A DNA stretch of 64,000 nt from Phoronis australis (lineage: Eukaryota > Phoronida > Phoronidae), in contig NMRA01000315.1 of NCBI GenBank assembly GCA_002633005.1, positions 102,452 through 166,451 on the forward strand. Direction: 5' to 3'. The first letter of the stretch is position 1, and every line of letters starts with the position of its first letter. Under the pieces are notes generated by a model. That model was not told the origin of the DNA and did not search any database. It saw only the letters and a program-made list of their open reading frames with translations. A program made the translations under genes and the position numbers. Positions 12,446-24,463 of this stretch are shown piece by piece.

Positions 12446-12558
12446 ACGAAAAACAAATTGTATCATGTGTGTGCATGTTTCAGAATTTTTTGAAACCTGG
12501 TTACAAAGGCCTTTCTTGTTTGGGTCAGCACGTTTCAGATAAGAAATTGTATTTTTAG

Positions 12559-12841
12559 AATATTCGATCACATGAGCCAGCATGCAAACTACAAAGCATT
12601 TTCATGTGTTTCATGTGGCAAGAAGTCTTTCAATAGGTACAAGAAATCACAACATGAAGCATTGTGCTCAGAAGACAAGACAATTCAGTGTCGTACCTGC
12701 AATCAATGTTTCACAGAGAAACCGCTCCTGAAGCGACACTTTGCGTCACAACATGAGGTCACTGCTTTCTGTTGTGAATGCGGCAAGTCGTACAACCATA
12801 ATGCCTCCCTCTGCAGGCATAAAAAGCAGAAACTTCATTAA
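12559..12841 (+). CDS. Terminal exon with three C2H2-type zinc fingers
   Basis: The frame is open from a splice-acceptor-like TTTTTAG (AG at 12557-12558) to a stop at 12839-12841. If it is an exon it enters after one base of a codon; an internal ATG lies at 12572. It encodes three finger-like units: FSCVSCGKKSF with a less regular His/Cys end; IQCRTCNQCFTEKPLLKRHF then SQH, a good C2H2; and FCCECGKSYNHNASLCRHKK then LH, also C2H2 with a longer last spacing. The product would be a nucleic-acid-binding protein, perhaps a transcription factor or a transposon-derived finger protein. No upstream exon could be tied to it with confidence, since the DNA before it is retroelement. It could also be a small single-exon gene or a relic. 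Confidence 0.6.
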
Positions 12842-14206
12842 GTCCAGTAGTGAAATTTGTTAAGTTCTTATGCAGATTAAGAGTTTATGGTTGGCAGTTG
12901 CCCGATGTGATAGTTTGAACCTTTTGTTCTAAAGATTCTATATTAATTTTTGTGTTATTTTAATTATCTTTAGCAGAACCAGTGCATTTTGTGTTTAGGT
13001 AGATTTAAATGGCCATACTAAGTGCCATTAGCCATTGTTATTACCATAAGATTTTTAAAAGAAAATATGTGTCTATAATAAGTGCAATGCATTCCGAAAT
13101 ACCTCGTGGGAAATGTTCAATGACTTTGTAATGTTGATTTCCCAGATTTAAATTTTATATATTTTTATGACCAATTTTGAGATATGCGTTATTAAAAGAT
13201 TACTGTTATTATGGAATTTGCTCTCATATTGTTGATTTCCAGTGTATTTACTATAGTGTGTCTTGAAATGACTTAAAGACAACACTGCGACTACGTTTTG
13301 AGAAAATCACAAAATAGTATGTGTATTACAACTCATCTCACTCTTTTTCAATGTCATATGAACTGAAATAGCACAGTGAACTCAGGGCCAAGAACACAAA
13401 ACACATACAAGCCACAAGGATGTAGCAAGTCAGTCTGTTCATCTCTCTATAGATGTTATCAGTAAACCATCAAACAAAATCCACACTCCTTTCTCACCAT
13501 GGGCGGACTCGCTTGGCAACGACACTTTCCCTCCTTTTCGAAGATGCTTCCTCCGATCCCTTTGCTCTGAATTAAAGTAATAGTCCCTGGAAAAATGAAT
13601 CTTATATTTTGTATCGCATGTCTTCTACTGTAGAGAATGAAAGTGTTAGGACCTGATGAGGTCTCAAAATTTAATGAATAATCAATCCTCCGTTGAAGCT
13701 TTCGACGCTAGCCAGTAAGCAGCATTACACATGCCACTGTTTTCAAAGTAGTGGAAATACCGTAATATCACGCATAAGCGCTTGGACGTTTATTTATTGG
13801 AGAGTATTTTTGACCCGACGCTCAAGAAGACCGTGCTTATTTGACAATGCCACGATTTGAATATTTTTTAAGGCAATGGCAGTGCCTTTATCAGCATAAA
13901 TACGCGACATTATGACAATGAATAGATGAAGACAGGCTATATGGGTAGCCTGTCTGACACTTGATTATATCTTCTGAAATGCTATTCCAGATACAGGTAA
14001 CAGTACTTGCGCGTAGATAAATATAATTCTTGGGAAACGTAACCCATTACAACGATAAGGCATCGTAATTAAAGAACTACTATATTTTATCAAAGGTGTA
14101 CTCCGTAGAGCAAATCCATCATCTTACAACTATATAACTTTTCACAAATAAGACATTTGCGGTGACATTAGTGACGAAGGCCCCTTAGGTGAAAAATCGT
14201 CAAAAG
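12842..14206. other. No recognisable gene; probable 3' UTR then intergenic DNA
   Basis: AT-rich sequence follows the zinc-finger stop and may include its 3' UTR. No exon, RNA gene or repeat could be supported in the remainder. Confidence 0.45.
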
Positions 14207-15113
14207 CATAGTCGGATTTAGGGGGGGNTAAATTAGCAAGAGCGTAGGGAAATGTTGAGTTTATTAATTAACCCAGGTAATTAAAATTATACGGATGAAA
14301 CGAGATTTAAATGATGGCAGTTTTAGTGTTTGGTGTCAAATTCGGAACACGGCACAATCGTAACGGAACTATGGCTAAGTATAGGCTCTCCCGCGATATC
14401 CCAGGCGACCGGCAGTGGCGCTGCGCACTACGACTCCGTTTCCGTCGTCTGCTCCACTGTGCAATGAGAAAAATATACTTCATTTTTAAAGAAAATGGTA
14501 ACTTAGTGACGATGAAAAAACAGTAAAAGCTGGTGGTAAGACGTGACTTTTAATAGAAACCTTAGGGAATCACTCACAAACTCATAATTCTCTCTTTGTC
14601 ATACCGTAACTTAAAATGATTTCTAAAGCAATCCCGTCATTATTGCCAACACGAAAAACGGATTTGGTCTTTTGGGCATTTGAAGACTATTTTAAATACA
14701 ACAAATTTAATAGGAACCGAGTGCAAAAATATAAAACGTGTAATAAGCATTACAAAAAGAAGAAGGTTTGGCGCGCAAACGCTGTGGACCATAAACAAGT
14801 AGGTCTCTTAGTATCAGCTTAGGAGTTAAATCGTGTTGGTGTTGAGGTAAAGCTGAGTAAAGTTGAGTCTGTGGTATTTACAGCTTTTCCTGTTTGACAC
14901 GTTCTCCTTTTTTGCCTTTTTTCTTGGATAATACTTCAGGAATCAAGGAAAATGCTTGATTTTCAGAGGAAAAAACAGAAAAATTTCCTGGGCAAACTCC
15001 CCTCCCGACCTCCCCCCATTCGGTGCTATGCGCATCTGTAATCGTGGTTTGCGCAAATGCTTACAGAAAAAAAAAATTGCCCCCCCCCTTGTGATATCCT
15101 AGATCCGCCACTG
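14207..15113. mobile_element. hAT-like non-autonomous element (about 0.9 kb)
   Basis: The left end CATAGTCGGATTTAGG and the right end, read on the other strand as CAGTGGCGGATCTAGG, are imperfect terminal inverted repeats, each followed inward by a homopolymeric G run (C on the right). The CAGNGGCGGA type of end is characteristic of hAT-superfamily elements. An intact 8-bp target duplication is not visible (flanks GTCAAAAG and CAAAGGAA only partly agree). Internal open frames (14311-14526, 14616-14822) show no transposase motif. Confidence 0.6.
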
Positions 15114-15302
15114 CAAAGGAATCAGTTGTTGCTACAATTGTTAGAAAATACCGGAGGATATGTTGGTCTGCATTTGCTTATCACATTTACTGTCAATGTG
15201 TCTTGAAAAAAATCGTTATATTTTGTTTGGGAAACTTGGAACTAGTGAACAGAGTAGTTTTAAAAGAGACACTATCGTCGAGAAAAATCTTTTCTTCTGA
15301 GA

Positions 15303-15372
15303 CCAGCCCCAGTGCGGAATCAAGCCTGAAGCTTGCGTCGGAGCCAAACGCTCTGCTGGATGAGCTAAATAC
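15303..15372 (-). repeat. tRNA-like sequence, probable SINE head or tRNA relic
   Basis: On the minus strand an A-box-like TAGCTCATCCAGCAGAGCG is followed by a possible anticodon stem-loop (GCGTT, 7-base loop, GACGC) and a degraded B-box (GGCTTGATTCC). The acceptor stem does not pair convincingly, so a functional tRNA is unlikely. Confidence 0.4.
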
Positions 15373-17149
15373 TATTTAGTTGACTGTAGAGTATTTTAAG
15401 CATATTTAAAATAAAACGACCTTATAAGAAAATGTTCACATTTTATAAGTTGAAAAATTGTAACATCGTTTTTAAGATTTCGTCTCCAACGTTTCTATCG
15501 AACGAAATTTGGCAAATGTTATTGATACTGTTATTTTGGCATGGATGTGCCTTTTTGCTTATTACTACTGAGGAAGACATAGTCGTGTGACTCAGTTATT
15601 GGGACATTGGTATAAGGTTAAACATCAGGCTTTCCTCTTTCAGGAATTACATACTTTCATTGAGATAAAATTTATAGTTTGGCAGATATTTGTCTAAATA
15701 CACAGACTAGTCAAAAACGTCGTGCATAACCTTATCTGGCAAAGTTACCGCCCTTGGTCTCAGCAAATATCTGTCAGACAACCGCGGGAATTGACGACCT
15801 GTAATAATATAAAAATACAACGGATTTTTGTTGTTTTTATACCTCTAACCATCTAACATTTCTACAACCTTATTCAACAATGATCAAAAATGCGATAACG
15901 CTCCTTTAAGTATTTAGCTTTAAGCATTGTAACGAAGAGTTTATCTCAACATTTGATATTTGTGCACGCAAAAATTAATACATAACTCTTCGACTTCTGA
16001 ACGACGTTCTGTCTTGCCTGAGTATTCTATATACATAGTATCGATAATTCAAACCTCCTGCTTCTTTGTAAAACTTATGCGATTTCAAAGAATATTGTCT
16101 TCTTAATAAAATATTGTCATATTCCAGAACTTAAAAAATAACGTTTTCCACTGACACGTCTTACTGAAAATTGCTCCTAAAACCCAGGAACAGATACCTG
16201 AGGAAGGGGTTCATTGGGTGGTCAAGGAAAAAGGAAACAGCGTTATGTGCCTTCATCATTCTTTTGTAAATCAAGTCTTAGAACCTTCGTATAGAAGCTC
16301 CAGTTCCTGCAAAAACATTGGGTAAAGGTGAGATTTGATCTTACATGTACTTGACTATCGGCGACTCAAATGAAGCCGAACAGAATCACAGGTAGCACTT
16401 CAACAGTTGTTCTGAACAACATACAGTGATTTTTCAAGTTAATGCGTTTTTCCTTTTTTTCACTTTCACAAAAACCTGCACGTGACCTTCTGGTACCACC
16501 TTTAAGATGTGTTTGCGTGCTCCTAACTGCTAATGCATAGCAGAAACTAAACGACAACGCCATTTTAACGTAATCTAAGCTAAATAAAGTGCATTATATT
16601 CATTGACAACTTGTAACTGTGAAAACAGAACATTGTGCAAATAGGTGACTTTTCACTAATGGCGTACCTCTCATGCTCACCTAGCCCGCATCACTTGCAA
16701 GTGTCCTTCAACTGCGCCACGCCACGCTACTTATTGTAAACGGTTGAGTGATTCACAGTGGATCATTTTCACCACAAAACTCGTTTCTAAAAACATTTGA
16801 CCACTTTCAACCAAATTCACATGTTTGCTGTATGCTGTGTTTCTAACTTATTTGGGCCAAGAAATCACAGAGATAAGGAATTTGCCTGCAAGTAACACTT
16901 TAAGTAGCACACTTATCACCAGGTTTTGCATGGGGGTGTACACACCTCTGGAGTTATCACTTTTCCTCCACTCATCGTCTCTAAAATCTATTGTTCTATT
17001 TACATCAACCTCTAGTCTATTTACCCTGACACGACCTTCCGATCCTTGAATTTTCCGGCCATCCGCTTCAGGTGTTGTAAGAAAGCTGTTAAAACAGCTT
17101 CCTTACTAAAGCGTGGTGGTCAAGGATGACCATTTTTTATATTTCTAGG
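15373..17149. other. No recognisable gene
   Basis: Short open frames only. Near 16690-16740 on the minus strand there is an A-box-like TGGCGCAGTTGAAGG without a proper B-box, possibly another SINE trace. Confidence 0.45.
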
Positions 17150-17226
17150 CACAAGCCGGGATTGAACCAGATAATTTTAGGCTGTCAGTACAACACCCTA
17201 ATCACTATACAACCGAATTATGGATG
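17150..17226 (-). repeat. tRNA-derived SINE head
   Basis: On the minus strand an A-box-like TATAGTGATTAGGG and a B-box-like GGTTCAATCCC are spaced as in a tRNA, followed by CGGCTTGTGCC. At 17248-17276 on the plus strand a related piece (CTGGTTCAACACCAGCTTGGGCC) faces it, so two SINE-like heads appear in inverted arrangement. Confidence 0.5.
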
Positions 17227-17276
17227 ATTTGATTGAGAATCTGTTGGTCCCTGGTTCAACACCAGCTTGGGCCAAA

Positions 17277-18221
17277 AAGTAAATGAAGATGCTCATAACT
17301 GTCCACCGTGATTGTACCACACAAGGTGTACTCGATTTTCTAACATCGCAGTATCACCCAATGGTGACTGGAGAAATGCCCGACCGAAACGTCATGCGAG
17401 TGTATAGTGAACAGACTAGTAGGCTTTAGGAAAGATGTTATCACATCACCACCACAAAGCGGTTTTATGTAGAAATTTCTTCCCGGCACTCTGTCGAAAC
17501 TCGGAACAAAACGAAATGTTGTGAGAAATCTCACCTCAAAAGCACCGCCACAAAAAACTCTATTCTGCCTCTTATGTTTACTCCTATCAGTTCCACATTG
17601 TACGGAAGCGAGGCTCCGCAAAAGGGAAGCAAAAAGCAAAATTAATAATTTTCAGCCCCAAACCATCAATTTTCTACCAATGCTCAACACGAGCCAACAC
17701 TTGGGTTCTGTGTTATGAAACTAATTAGTCTTAACTAAGACCTCTAAATAACCATGTTGCCATTCCGTCACTCGTCACGTTGCACTTGTTGATCAATGCT
17801 GTTGAGGTCATGTCAACAAGCATATTCGAGACTTAAACATCAAAAAAGGAGCCTAGGTTTCGAAAGCAGCTTCTTATTACGGATTCAAAAAGTGCGGTCC
17901 AAAAATACTGTCATCCAAAAATAGGTCTTGCAATTCCTAGTGGTTTAAGGGATTCCCTGAGCAGCAATGCAACACCGTGGCTGCAGGAGGTTGGGGGCTG
18001 CCATGCAAGGAAGAGCGAGCCTGCAGTCGATCTAGTGGACTTTCCTCATTCAGAATGTGTTCACACCTACATGCAAACAATGTCCTTCAAAACAACCGCC
18101 AAGCCGTGGTTTGCACTTAGAAATTATTCAAAGCGGGTGAAAATTGCCTTGGCTAAAGTACATGTATAACTGCACAATGTACCCTTATTCGCAAGACCAC
18201 TTTGCTGTCATGTAATTTTAG
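17277..18221. other. No recognisable gene
   Basis: Open frames of 65-99 codons overlap on both strands at 17340-17718, with no known domain. Nothing further could be supported. Confidence 0.45.
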
Positions 18222-18287
18222 AGTCCATGCATCAAAAAACACCGTATCCCATTGTAATGGGATAATATGTGACATTATGCATGGACT
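18222..18287. repeat. Nested hairpin (two inverted repeats one inside the other)
   Basis: An outer inverted repeat AGTCCATGCAT ... ATGCATGGACT spans 18222-18287. Inside it, ATCCCATTGTAATGGGAT (18246-18263) is a perfect 8-base inverted repeat with a 2-base centre. It may be a tiny foldback element or a cruciform-prone site. Confidence 0.7.
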
Positions 18288-21086
18288 ATTAGAATAGTTC
18301 TTTCCCAAAAATGCAAAGGTTAGCAATTATGAGTACGTGTAGAAGTTTATCTCATTGTCTGAGCGGAAATGTCATGTAGACAAGCAAGCTTTGTATATTT
18401 ATGACGACAACAGAAATTATTCGAAACCCTTGGAGACTCACAGAGAGAATCAGTTTGATGAATTAATATAATAATGGAAGTATTATGAACCTCTAAAACA
18501 AATTAAACTTGCACTTAATATCAATCAATATGTAATATGTCATATCTGTATGCTGGAAGCGGAATGCAAACCCAGCAGGCTGTCTGAGCGAGCTCGGCAT
18601 TTCTGGAGAAACTTAGATTATCTTGCTCGGGAATTCAGCTATCCATGTAACTCTCAAATGATTATTCTACAGAAGTTACCCCCTCCCCTACGTGCTTCGG
18701 TTCTTCGTCTCTTTTTCTAACCTTACATTCAGAGCTTTTCTACTACCGGAGGTGAATGTAAATTAATCGACAGGAAAGCTGCTCAAGATAAAGGGCGGAG
18801 GAATGTCATATGTCTTGTTCAGATTAAATCTTGCGTGAATGACTTCCGACTATTGTTATCACTTTGATAATCAAATAGAGAAGCCTAATTGACCTCTGCA
18901 ATGTGCGTAAGCAAAATTATTGCGTCTACGTGACCTCTCGCCAGTAGCTGAAGTAAGGCCGGGCTATTTCATCGTCCACTAACTTTAACAAGAATAGACG
19001 TGTCCATCTAAGTGTAGTATGACACGAACTGTGAAACCTGGTGCTTTTGGATTTGTAAATCATCACTATTTCTCGCCATGCTTTCGCTGGAAAGTAGGGT
19101 GTTTTATCTATTGCATGCAACTATTTCCCACAACACTTTACAAATATCATGTCTACATCTCTTATCAGTAAAACATTCCCTTTTTGATTAAAAAGCAAAA
19201 TATTGCGTAAACCTCCCTTCCACAACGACAAGGCTACAGCCCCTTTAATATGCCCGGAGTCAAACGCCTGTGTTTTCTGGGTAAAGGACTCCTGTTTGAG
19301 CGCACGGGATTCTTGTCCAGGGATCGACTTCCATCTTTTCGGTACGGAACACCTTTTAAAGTTGAGTTTCTCCTGTGCAAGAGTTATGAAACCTGTTTTG
19401 TTCAGGCTTCATAGTCTAAGCTGGGGAAACGATGAGCCCCGTAATTATTTCGTATTTATATTCTCCAAGAAACACAAGAGACTTCCCAATCTTGTTACTA
19501 TGTCGCATTCCGAAGGGACAGATAAGCCCAATTCCGACTACATACATGTGCAGATCGTTAGTAATTTCAATTGATGTACTGTCGAAGGACGATGTACGTG
19601 ACACTTTTGTGAATACACACTACACTACGCTACACGCTTTATCAATTTCCGTCTAGATATCTACGTGGCATTTTGAGCTTTGTAGACAAATTTCAGAACG
19701 TCATATCACACGTTCCTTGATATTTGCACATTGGTGAACTTTTTAAAAGGACACTTTGGAATCTGGAGTGACACGAAAACCTTAGCAAAGAATTTTGACT
19801 TGTAGACCGCTCCAGGCTTTTTATTCTCGACTGTCACCATGTCGCGGGAGAGGCTACTTCATTTTTCTTGTGTGGCTAGATATACCAAGAAAATCACCAC
19901 ATTGTAAATTGCTCTTTTTTGTAAAAATATAGTTTTATGTTCTCTTTCTAAACATAATTTTAAAATTATTTAGCAAAAGATGGCTCCCTATTTTGCCTCC
20001 TAAGCCAATCACAAGATCAGAAATTGAGAAGTCCGTAAGCCTATGTCACGTTTTCTGTACTACAGCAAAGAATGCGTTTTTGGTCCAACACTTAGACTTC
20101 TACAGCAGCATAGTTACACATGTTATAAGCCAGTTGGGCAATGGAGCGGTTTTCTCTGCAAACGTTTGTGACACCTGTTCTTTTCTATCTACTGATCCAC
20201 AGAGTTCAGGATGCTTCTCTAAGCTTCTTCAAGTTCTGGTTATCAAAGTTTAGTACTGTTTGATAACCAATGAATTATACAGGCATCAAACTCCATGGGA
20301 GCTCAGTGCCATACTGAAGTTACTAAGCACAACAATACAATCTGGCTCTGTGATTGGTCAATTTAATAGAAACACGCCATCAAGTGGCAGGAATGTGCAC
20401 AATATTTATTGCAACAAAACACCTTTTTTCAAAAAATGTGCAAATGTAGACGTGGGAACTTTTTGGAATTTGATTTATGGGTGTATTATATAGCCACATA
20501 GAAAGAACTACATGTAGGTTGCCCCCTAAAGTACTCACAAGAATGAATGCTATGAGATCTGGCCCACCACTTATCATGTGGCTAATTCAGCACGTACAGC
20601 TAGATTGGACTGCCCCCGTTTAGAGATACTATCTATCTGGCTGACTAATTACACCTATGTTCAGCGATTTGAGTAAAATATTGATTTAACTTCACGCCAT
20701 TGTTTTTAAAATTTAACTTCGTGCTCGTTAGTTACTATGCTCTGAAGTCAGTATGGTTGCAGGAGTTACAGATACATGTACATGCCAGTGTCTACTTGAA
20801 CAAATGAGATTAGGTTTAACTTGATCGTCGTGTTAGTATGAGAATTTCGGGTGCTTGACGCCTGCACAACAAAATCAAAATGAAAGCAAGTTTTACTTAC
20901 TTCAACAACAGATGCCTGAATGTCGTTACACGTGTGTATTCAAGTCTGGTTTTATTATACCACCATGCACACTGTACGTACTTATCTATTTTATGTACAT
21001 AAACCCTGTACAGTTTGAAACAAGTAATCAGGAGTTTTCTCCATATTTTTTTCAATTCAAAATACTTTAATTTTAAAAATCATTTC
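18288..21086. other. No recognisable gene; probable upstream or 5' intron DNA of the receptor
   Basis: No domain or repeat could be supported. The 3' end (about 21050-21088) has a pyrimidine-containing tract ending in an acceptor AG just before the receptor exon, so part of this stretch is probably a 5' UTR intron. Confidence 0.45.
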
Positions 21087-21132
21087 AGGTGAAATTCGGA
21101 CGAACGGTACATTTAAGTTTCTTGCAAATAAG

Positions 21133-22695
21133 ATGGATGAAGGACATCTGAAGCTGGACATAGACGTGGACTTCAAATTCATCGCTGTTTCCCTAATTTT
21201 GGGATTACTTGTTGTATTTGTGGTGTGTGGGAACTGCTTAGTGATCGCCGCAGTGCTTTTGTCGCCAAAGTTGCGTTCAGTTACCAATTTCTTCATAGTT
21301 TCCTTAGCAACGTCCGACTTGTTGTTGGGCTTACTGGTACTGCCATCAAGTGGGCTTATTGAAATACTACCGTACTGGGTGCTCGGCGACGTTTGGTGCA
21401 GCATGTGGCTTGCAGTCGACGTCTGGATGTGCACGTCACAGATCTTGAACTTGTGTGCGATAAGTTTCGACAGATGGATAGCTATCCAGTATCCAATGAA
21501 ATATGCTACACTGATGTCTCCGAGGCGCGGCAAAATACTAATCGCGTGTTGTTGGATTATATCTTTCATCATCTGCTTTCCACCATTAATCGGCTGGAAT
21601 GAAAGGGAACAAAGCGAAGTTGACTTTTATCATTATTATCCCACGTTACCTGACGGTTTTGAAATTAATTTTGATTATTCAATTTTATCTCTTGTAAAAA
21701 CTGCATTGAAAAGTTCTGTACAAATCAACAATGGCAGCCTACTAACGGAACTTGCCAAACGAAACACTTCACTACCAAAATGCAAATTGACGTCAGCGCC
21801 TGGATATATTGTGTATTCTGCTCTCGGGTCATTTTTCTTGCCTTGTTGTGTAATGTTAATTTTCTATTTCAAGATATATTGTGCAGCCAAGAAATTTACC
21901 GAAAGTTTGCGTACTGGAGTACTGCAGAGCAAAGGATTCCCTCACGCAACAAAAACTAATGGCGAAGATAACGACGTCATTATGCGCGTGCACCGCGGAG
22001 GTGGAGCATTAAAAGCTTCACAATCTAAACATTCACTGAGACGAGAAAGTGCGCAAGAGAGACCTTTGTCTTTGTTGTTCCTACACAGACAGGTGGACAG
22101 GTGTTACAAGATAAAAACAGTGTCAGCGTCCGGTTCGTCTTCAACCGGAAGTCCATCGTGTAGTCCAAAATTATTACAATACAACAAGGACTTCTCAGTG
22201 TTAGACAGGAGAGCAAAAATCATGAATCAACGGCTTCACGAGGAGGAATTTGGGCTTGGTTCAAGAGAAATTAGCTGTCCTGCATTAGAAACCAGTGGAT
22301 CAGACAGAAATATTACAAATTCAAAGCGAATAACGTCACCCAAACAGATGATCTGTTCTCCCATTTCCAAGCAAGGAATTCACCATGACAAACCACTTGA
22401 ACGGAATCATAAGCGTGAGACAAAAGCAGCCAAAACCGTTGCTATTATTATCGGCGCCTTCATCTTCTGTTGGGCACCATTTTTTACCTATTATCTAATC
22501 ACTGGATTATGTAAGGAATGCGCAGGACCAGACGAAGTGTTTAAGGTGATATTTTGGTTGGGTTATTGCAACTCAGCTGTTAACCCTTGCATTTATGCAC
22601 TATTTGCCAGAGATTTCAGGCATGCATTTAAAAAACTGATTCGTTGCAAGCTCCGGAGTGATGGATGTTGTCAAAACGTCAGACTGGCTTCTTAG
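21133..22695 (+). CDS. Class A aminergic GPCR, octopamine/alpha-adrenergic-like (520 aa)
   Basis: Seven membrane segments and the class A landmarks are intact: N34 in GNCLVIA (TM1), D62 in TM2, C89 before TM3, D96 (the amine-binding Asp 3.32), DRW 113-115 in place of DRY, W141 (TM4), S229 and S233 (positions 5.42 and 5.46, counted back from P237), CWAPFF 446-451 (TM6), and W475, Y478 and NPCIY 484-488 (TM7). The loop before TM5 is long (about 155-222), holds C217 for the conserved disulfide and two N-glycosylation sequons (NGS, NTS). The third inner loop is very long (about 190 residues, Ser/Lys rich). TM5 (GYIVYSALGSFF) is closest to insect OAMB-type octopamine receptors, which couple to calcium signalling; dopamine or adrenergic-like receptors are alternatives. 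The coding region is one exon. A splice acceptor at 21087-21088 suggests a non-coding 5' exon, and GTACGT directly after the stop TAG could be a 3' UTR donor. The ATG at 21133 gives a short N-terminus of about 15 residues. Confidence 0.9.
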   Translation: MDEGHLKLDIDVDFKFIAVSLILGLLVVFVVCGNCLVIAAVLLSPKLRSVTNFFIVSLATSDLLLGLLVLPSSGLIEILPYWVLGDVWCSMWLAVDVWMCTSQILNLCAISFDRWIAIQYPMKYATLMSPRRGKILIACCWIISFIICFPPLIGWNEREQSEVDFYHYYPTLPDGFEINFDYSILSLVKTALKSSVQINNGSLLTELAKRNTSLPKCKLTSAPGYIVYSALGSFFLPCCVMLIFYFKIYCAAKKFTESLRTGVLQSKGFPHATKTNGEDNDVIMRVHRGGGALKASQSKHSLRRESAQERPLSLLFLHRQVDRCYKIKTVSASGSSSTGSPSCSPKLLQYNKDFSVLDRRAKIMNQRLHEEEFGLGSREISCPALETSGSDRNITNSKRITSPKQMICSPISKQGIHHDKPLERNHKRETKAAKTVAIIIGAFIFCWAPFFTYYLITGLCKECAGPDEVFKVIFWLGYCNSAVNPCIYALFARDFRHAFKKLIRCKLRSDGCCQNVRLAS

Positions 22696-24156
22696 GTACG
22701 TTGCAAGTTTACGAATGAAAACTGACTCTGATCAGGAAAGCAATTCTAATTTAGGGTACGGTGAGAAAATGTGAAACAATGAACGTTTGTTTTTGACCTT
22801 TTGTATTTAACGCAAGACTGCCAAATTGTCTAACAAAAATATTGCTGAATATCGCTAAATACAAAAAAATTGAATTAATTATGTTAACCGTGTAGTGCTG
22901 TATATGTGTGCGTGTGCGTGTGTAAGTATGGGTGTATGTGTCGTTATATGCGTGTGTGGCTATTTTTGTATGACGTGGTCACGGAACTGGTCAATTTTAA
23001 TCCTTCTCAACGCTCAGAGAGCATGCAATGGTGGACCCAACCGTTCCGGTTCACACCGGTAAATCAGAACGCATAACCTTGTAAATATTCGAAGTGCTGT
23101 ATTGGCTTCATAGCAATTTGAATTGGAAAAAGTCCAAGACCACCACATTTTTTGAAAATCTGATGCTACTGTGCATTTCTATTTCTATTCCTATTTATAA
23201 GTCCAAGTCACGTCATATTAGTAGAACATGGACCGCCAACTCCGTATATTTTCAATGGACGAAATCTGTGATCTTACGCATTAAGCCTTGACGTCACTAT
23301 TTACTAGCGACACGTGGCAAAATTAGCCAGTTTTACCTCCGGCAAGTACTTCGTCTGCTAATCATGGTCGGCTGTTGTGTGGTTGGGTGTCAAAGGTACT
23401 CACGATACCGAAAGCTCTATTATTGGAAGACAGCGTTTCAATGCCAAATTTTTTTTCGTTGTACTGTACAGTAAAATAGATGCGATAATTTCCCCTCACA
23501 ATACACTAATCGGAAACTGAAATTGGCAATTTAGTAGAGTGGCCAACGCTCCAGGATAGTACGCAAGAAAATGTCGGAGTTGCAAATCTGTTGTCTATAA
23601 TCTAAACATCCGAATAGACCGCATTTTTAAACCCGTGCGTAAATATATCCCAAGAGCAAGTACACATCCGGGTGTAATTATTTGTTTGCATGACGTTCGT
23701 GTGGGGGAAAGAAAAGAGATATTTACATGTACGCTAAGTGGCTCTATATTTCAAATTAAAGAATAGACTCAGCCAAACTGTGATGGGAAAGACACTATTC
23801 TTCTAGTACAATTGCCTTGGAAGTGGGTTCCTCCGGAGCCTGGGTATCCTCCACATGATTACTTTTGACACTCGTAAACATCGAGTTGAAAAGACAACTA
23901 ATAAAAAATATTTCGAACACAACAAATGGTTCGGCTGAAAATTGAATTACTTGTCAAATAGAACATGTCCACTCGCTTTGTCAATAATTGCTCAAACGTG
24001 TTTCAAAAGGAATACAGTCCACCTGTCAGAAAGCTGTTTAAACCAGGATATAAGACAGAAATAAATTGGTACAAGACTCTAGGTAATCTTTCCACAGGAT
24101 AATCATATGAATAATAAAAAAGTTGCTATTTCCCAATTTATTTAATCCGTAGTACA
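22696..24156. other. No recognisable gene; TG-rich microsatellite at 22905-22975
   Basis: This is presumably the receptor's 3' UTR and intergenic DNA. An impure TGTGTGCG-type microsatellite lies at about 22905-22975. No further feature could be supported. Confidence 0.45.
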
Positions 24157-24463
24157 CAGGAGCGGATCCAGGATTTTGAGTTAGTGGGAGGGCGCAGGGC
24201 AAAAGAACAACCAGAATTTCGGCGCGCCCCCAGCCTAAAATGTAGGAAGGCAGGGGTCTCGAATTTTTGGGTTTGCGGACCTTGCGCCTAAAAAAACGTA
24301 AACGGGGTTTGTTCAGAGCCTATGCATTGCTTATTCACCCCCCGAGCCCCCCTGGTTGCGCGCGTGTGCTAGTCAGCAATTCGCACCCGAACTGCCATAT
24401 GGTATCTAGTAGAATTTTTGGGGGGCATTGTCCCCTTGCCCCCCCCCCCTTATTCCGCCACTG
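24157..24463. mobile_element. hAT-like non-autonomous element (about 0.3 kb)
   Basis: The left end CAGGAGCGGATCCAGG and the right end, read on the other strand as CAGTGGCGGAATAAGG, are imperfect inverted repeats of the CAGNGGCGGA type, with a long C run just inside the right end. The ends match those of 14207-15113, so both belong to related hAT-like families. The 8-base flanks (GTAGTACA, GTACGTAT) do not form a clean duplication. Confidence 0.6.

Noticed and set aside
21057-21572. 171-codon minus-strand frame
   Set aside because: Shadow of the receptor coding exon on the other strand.
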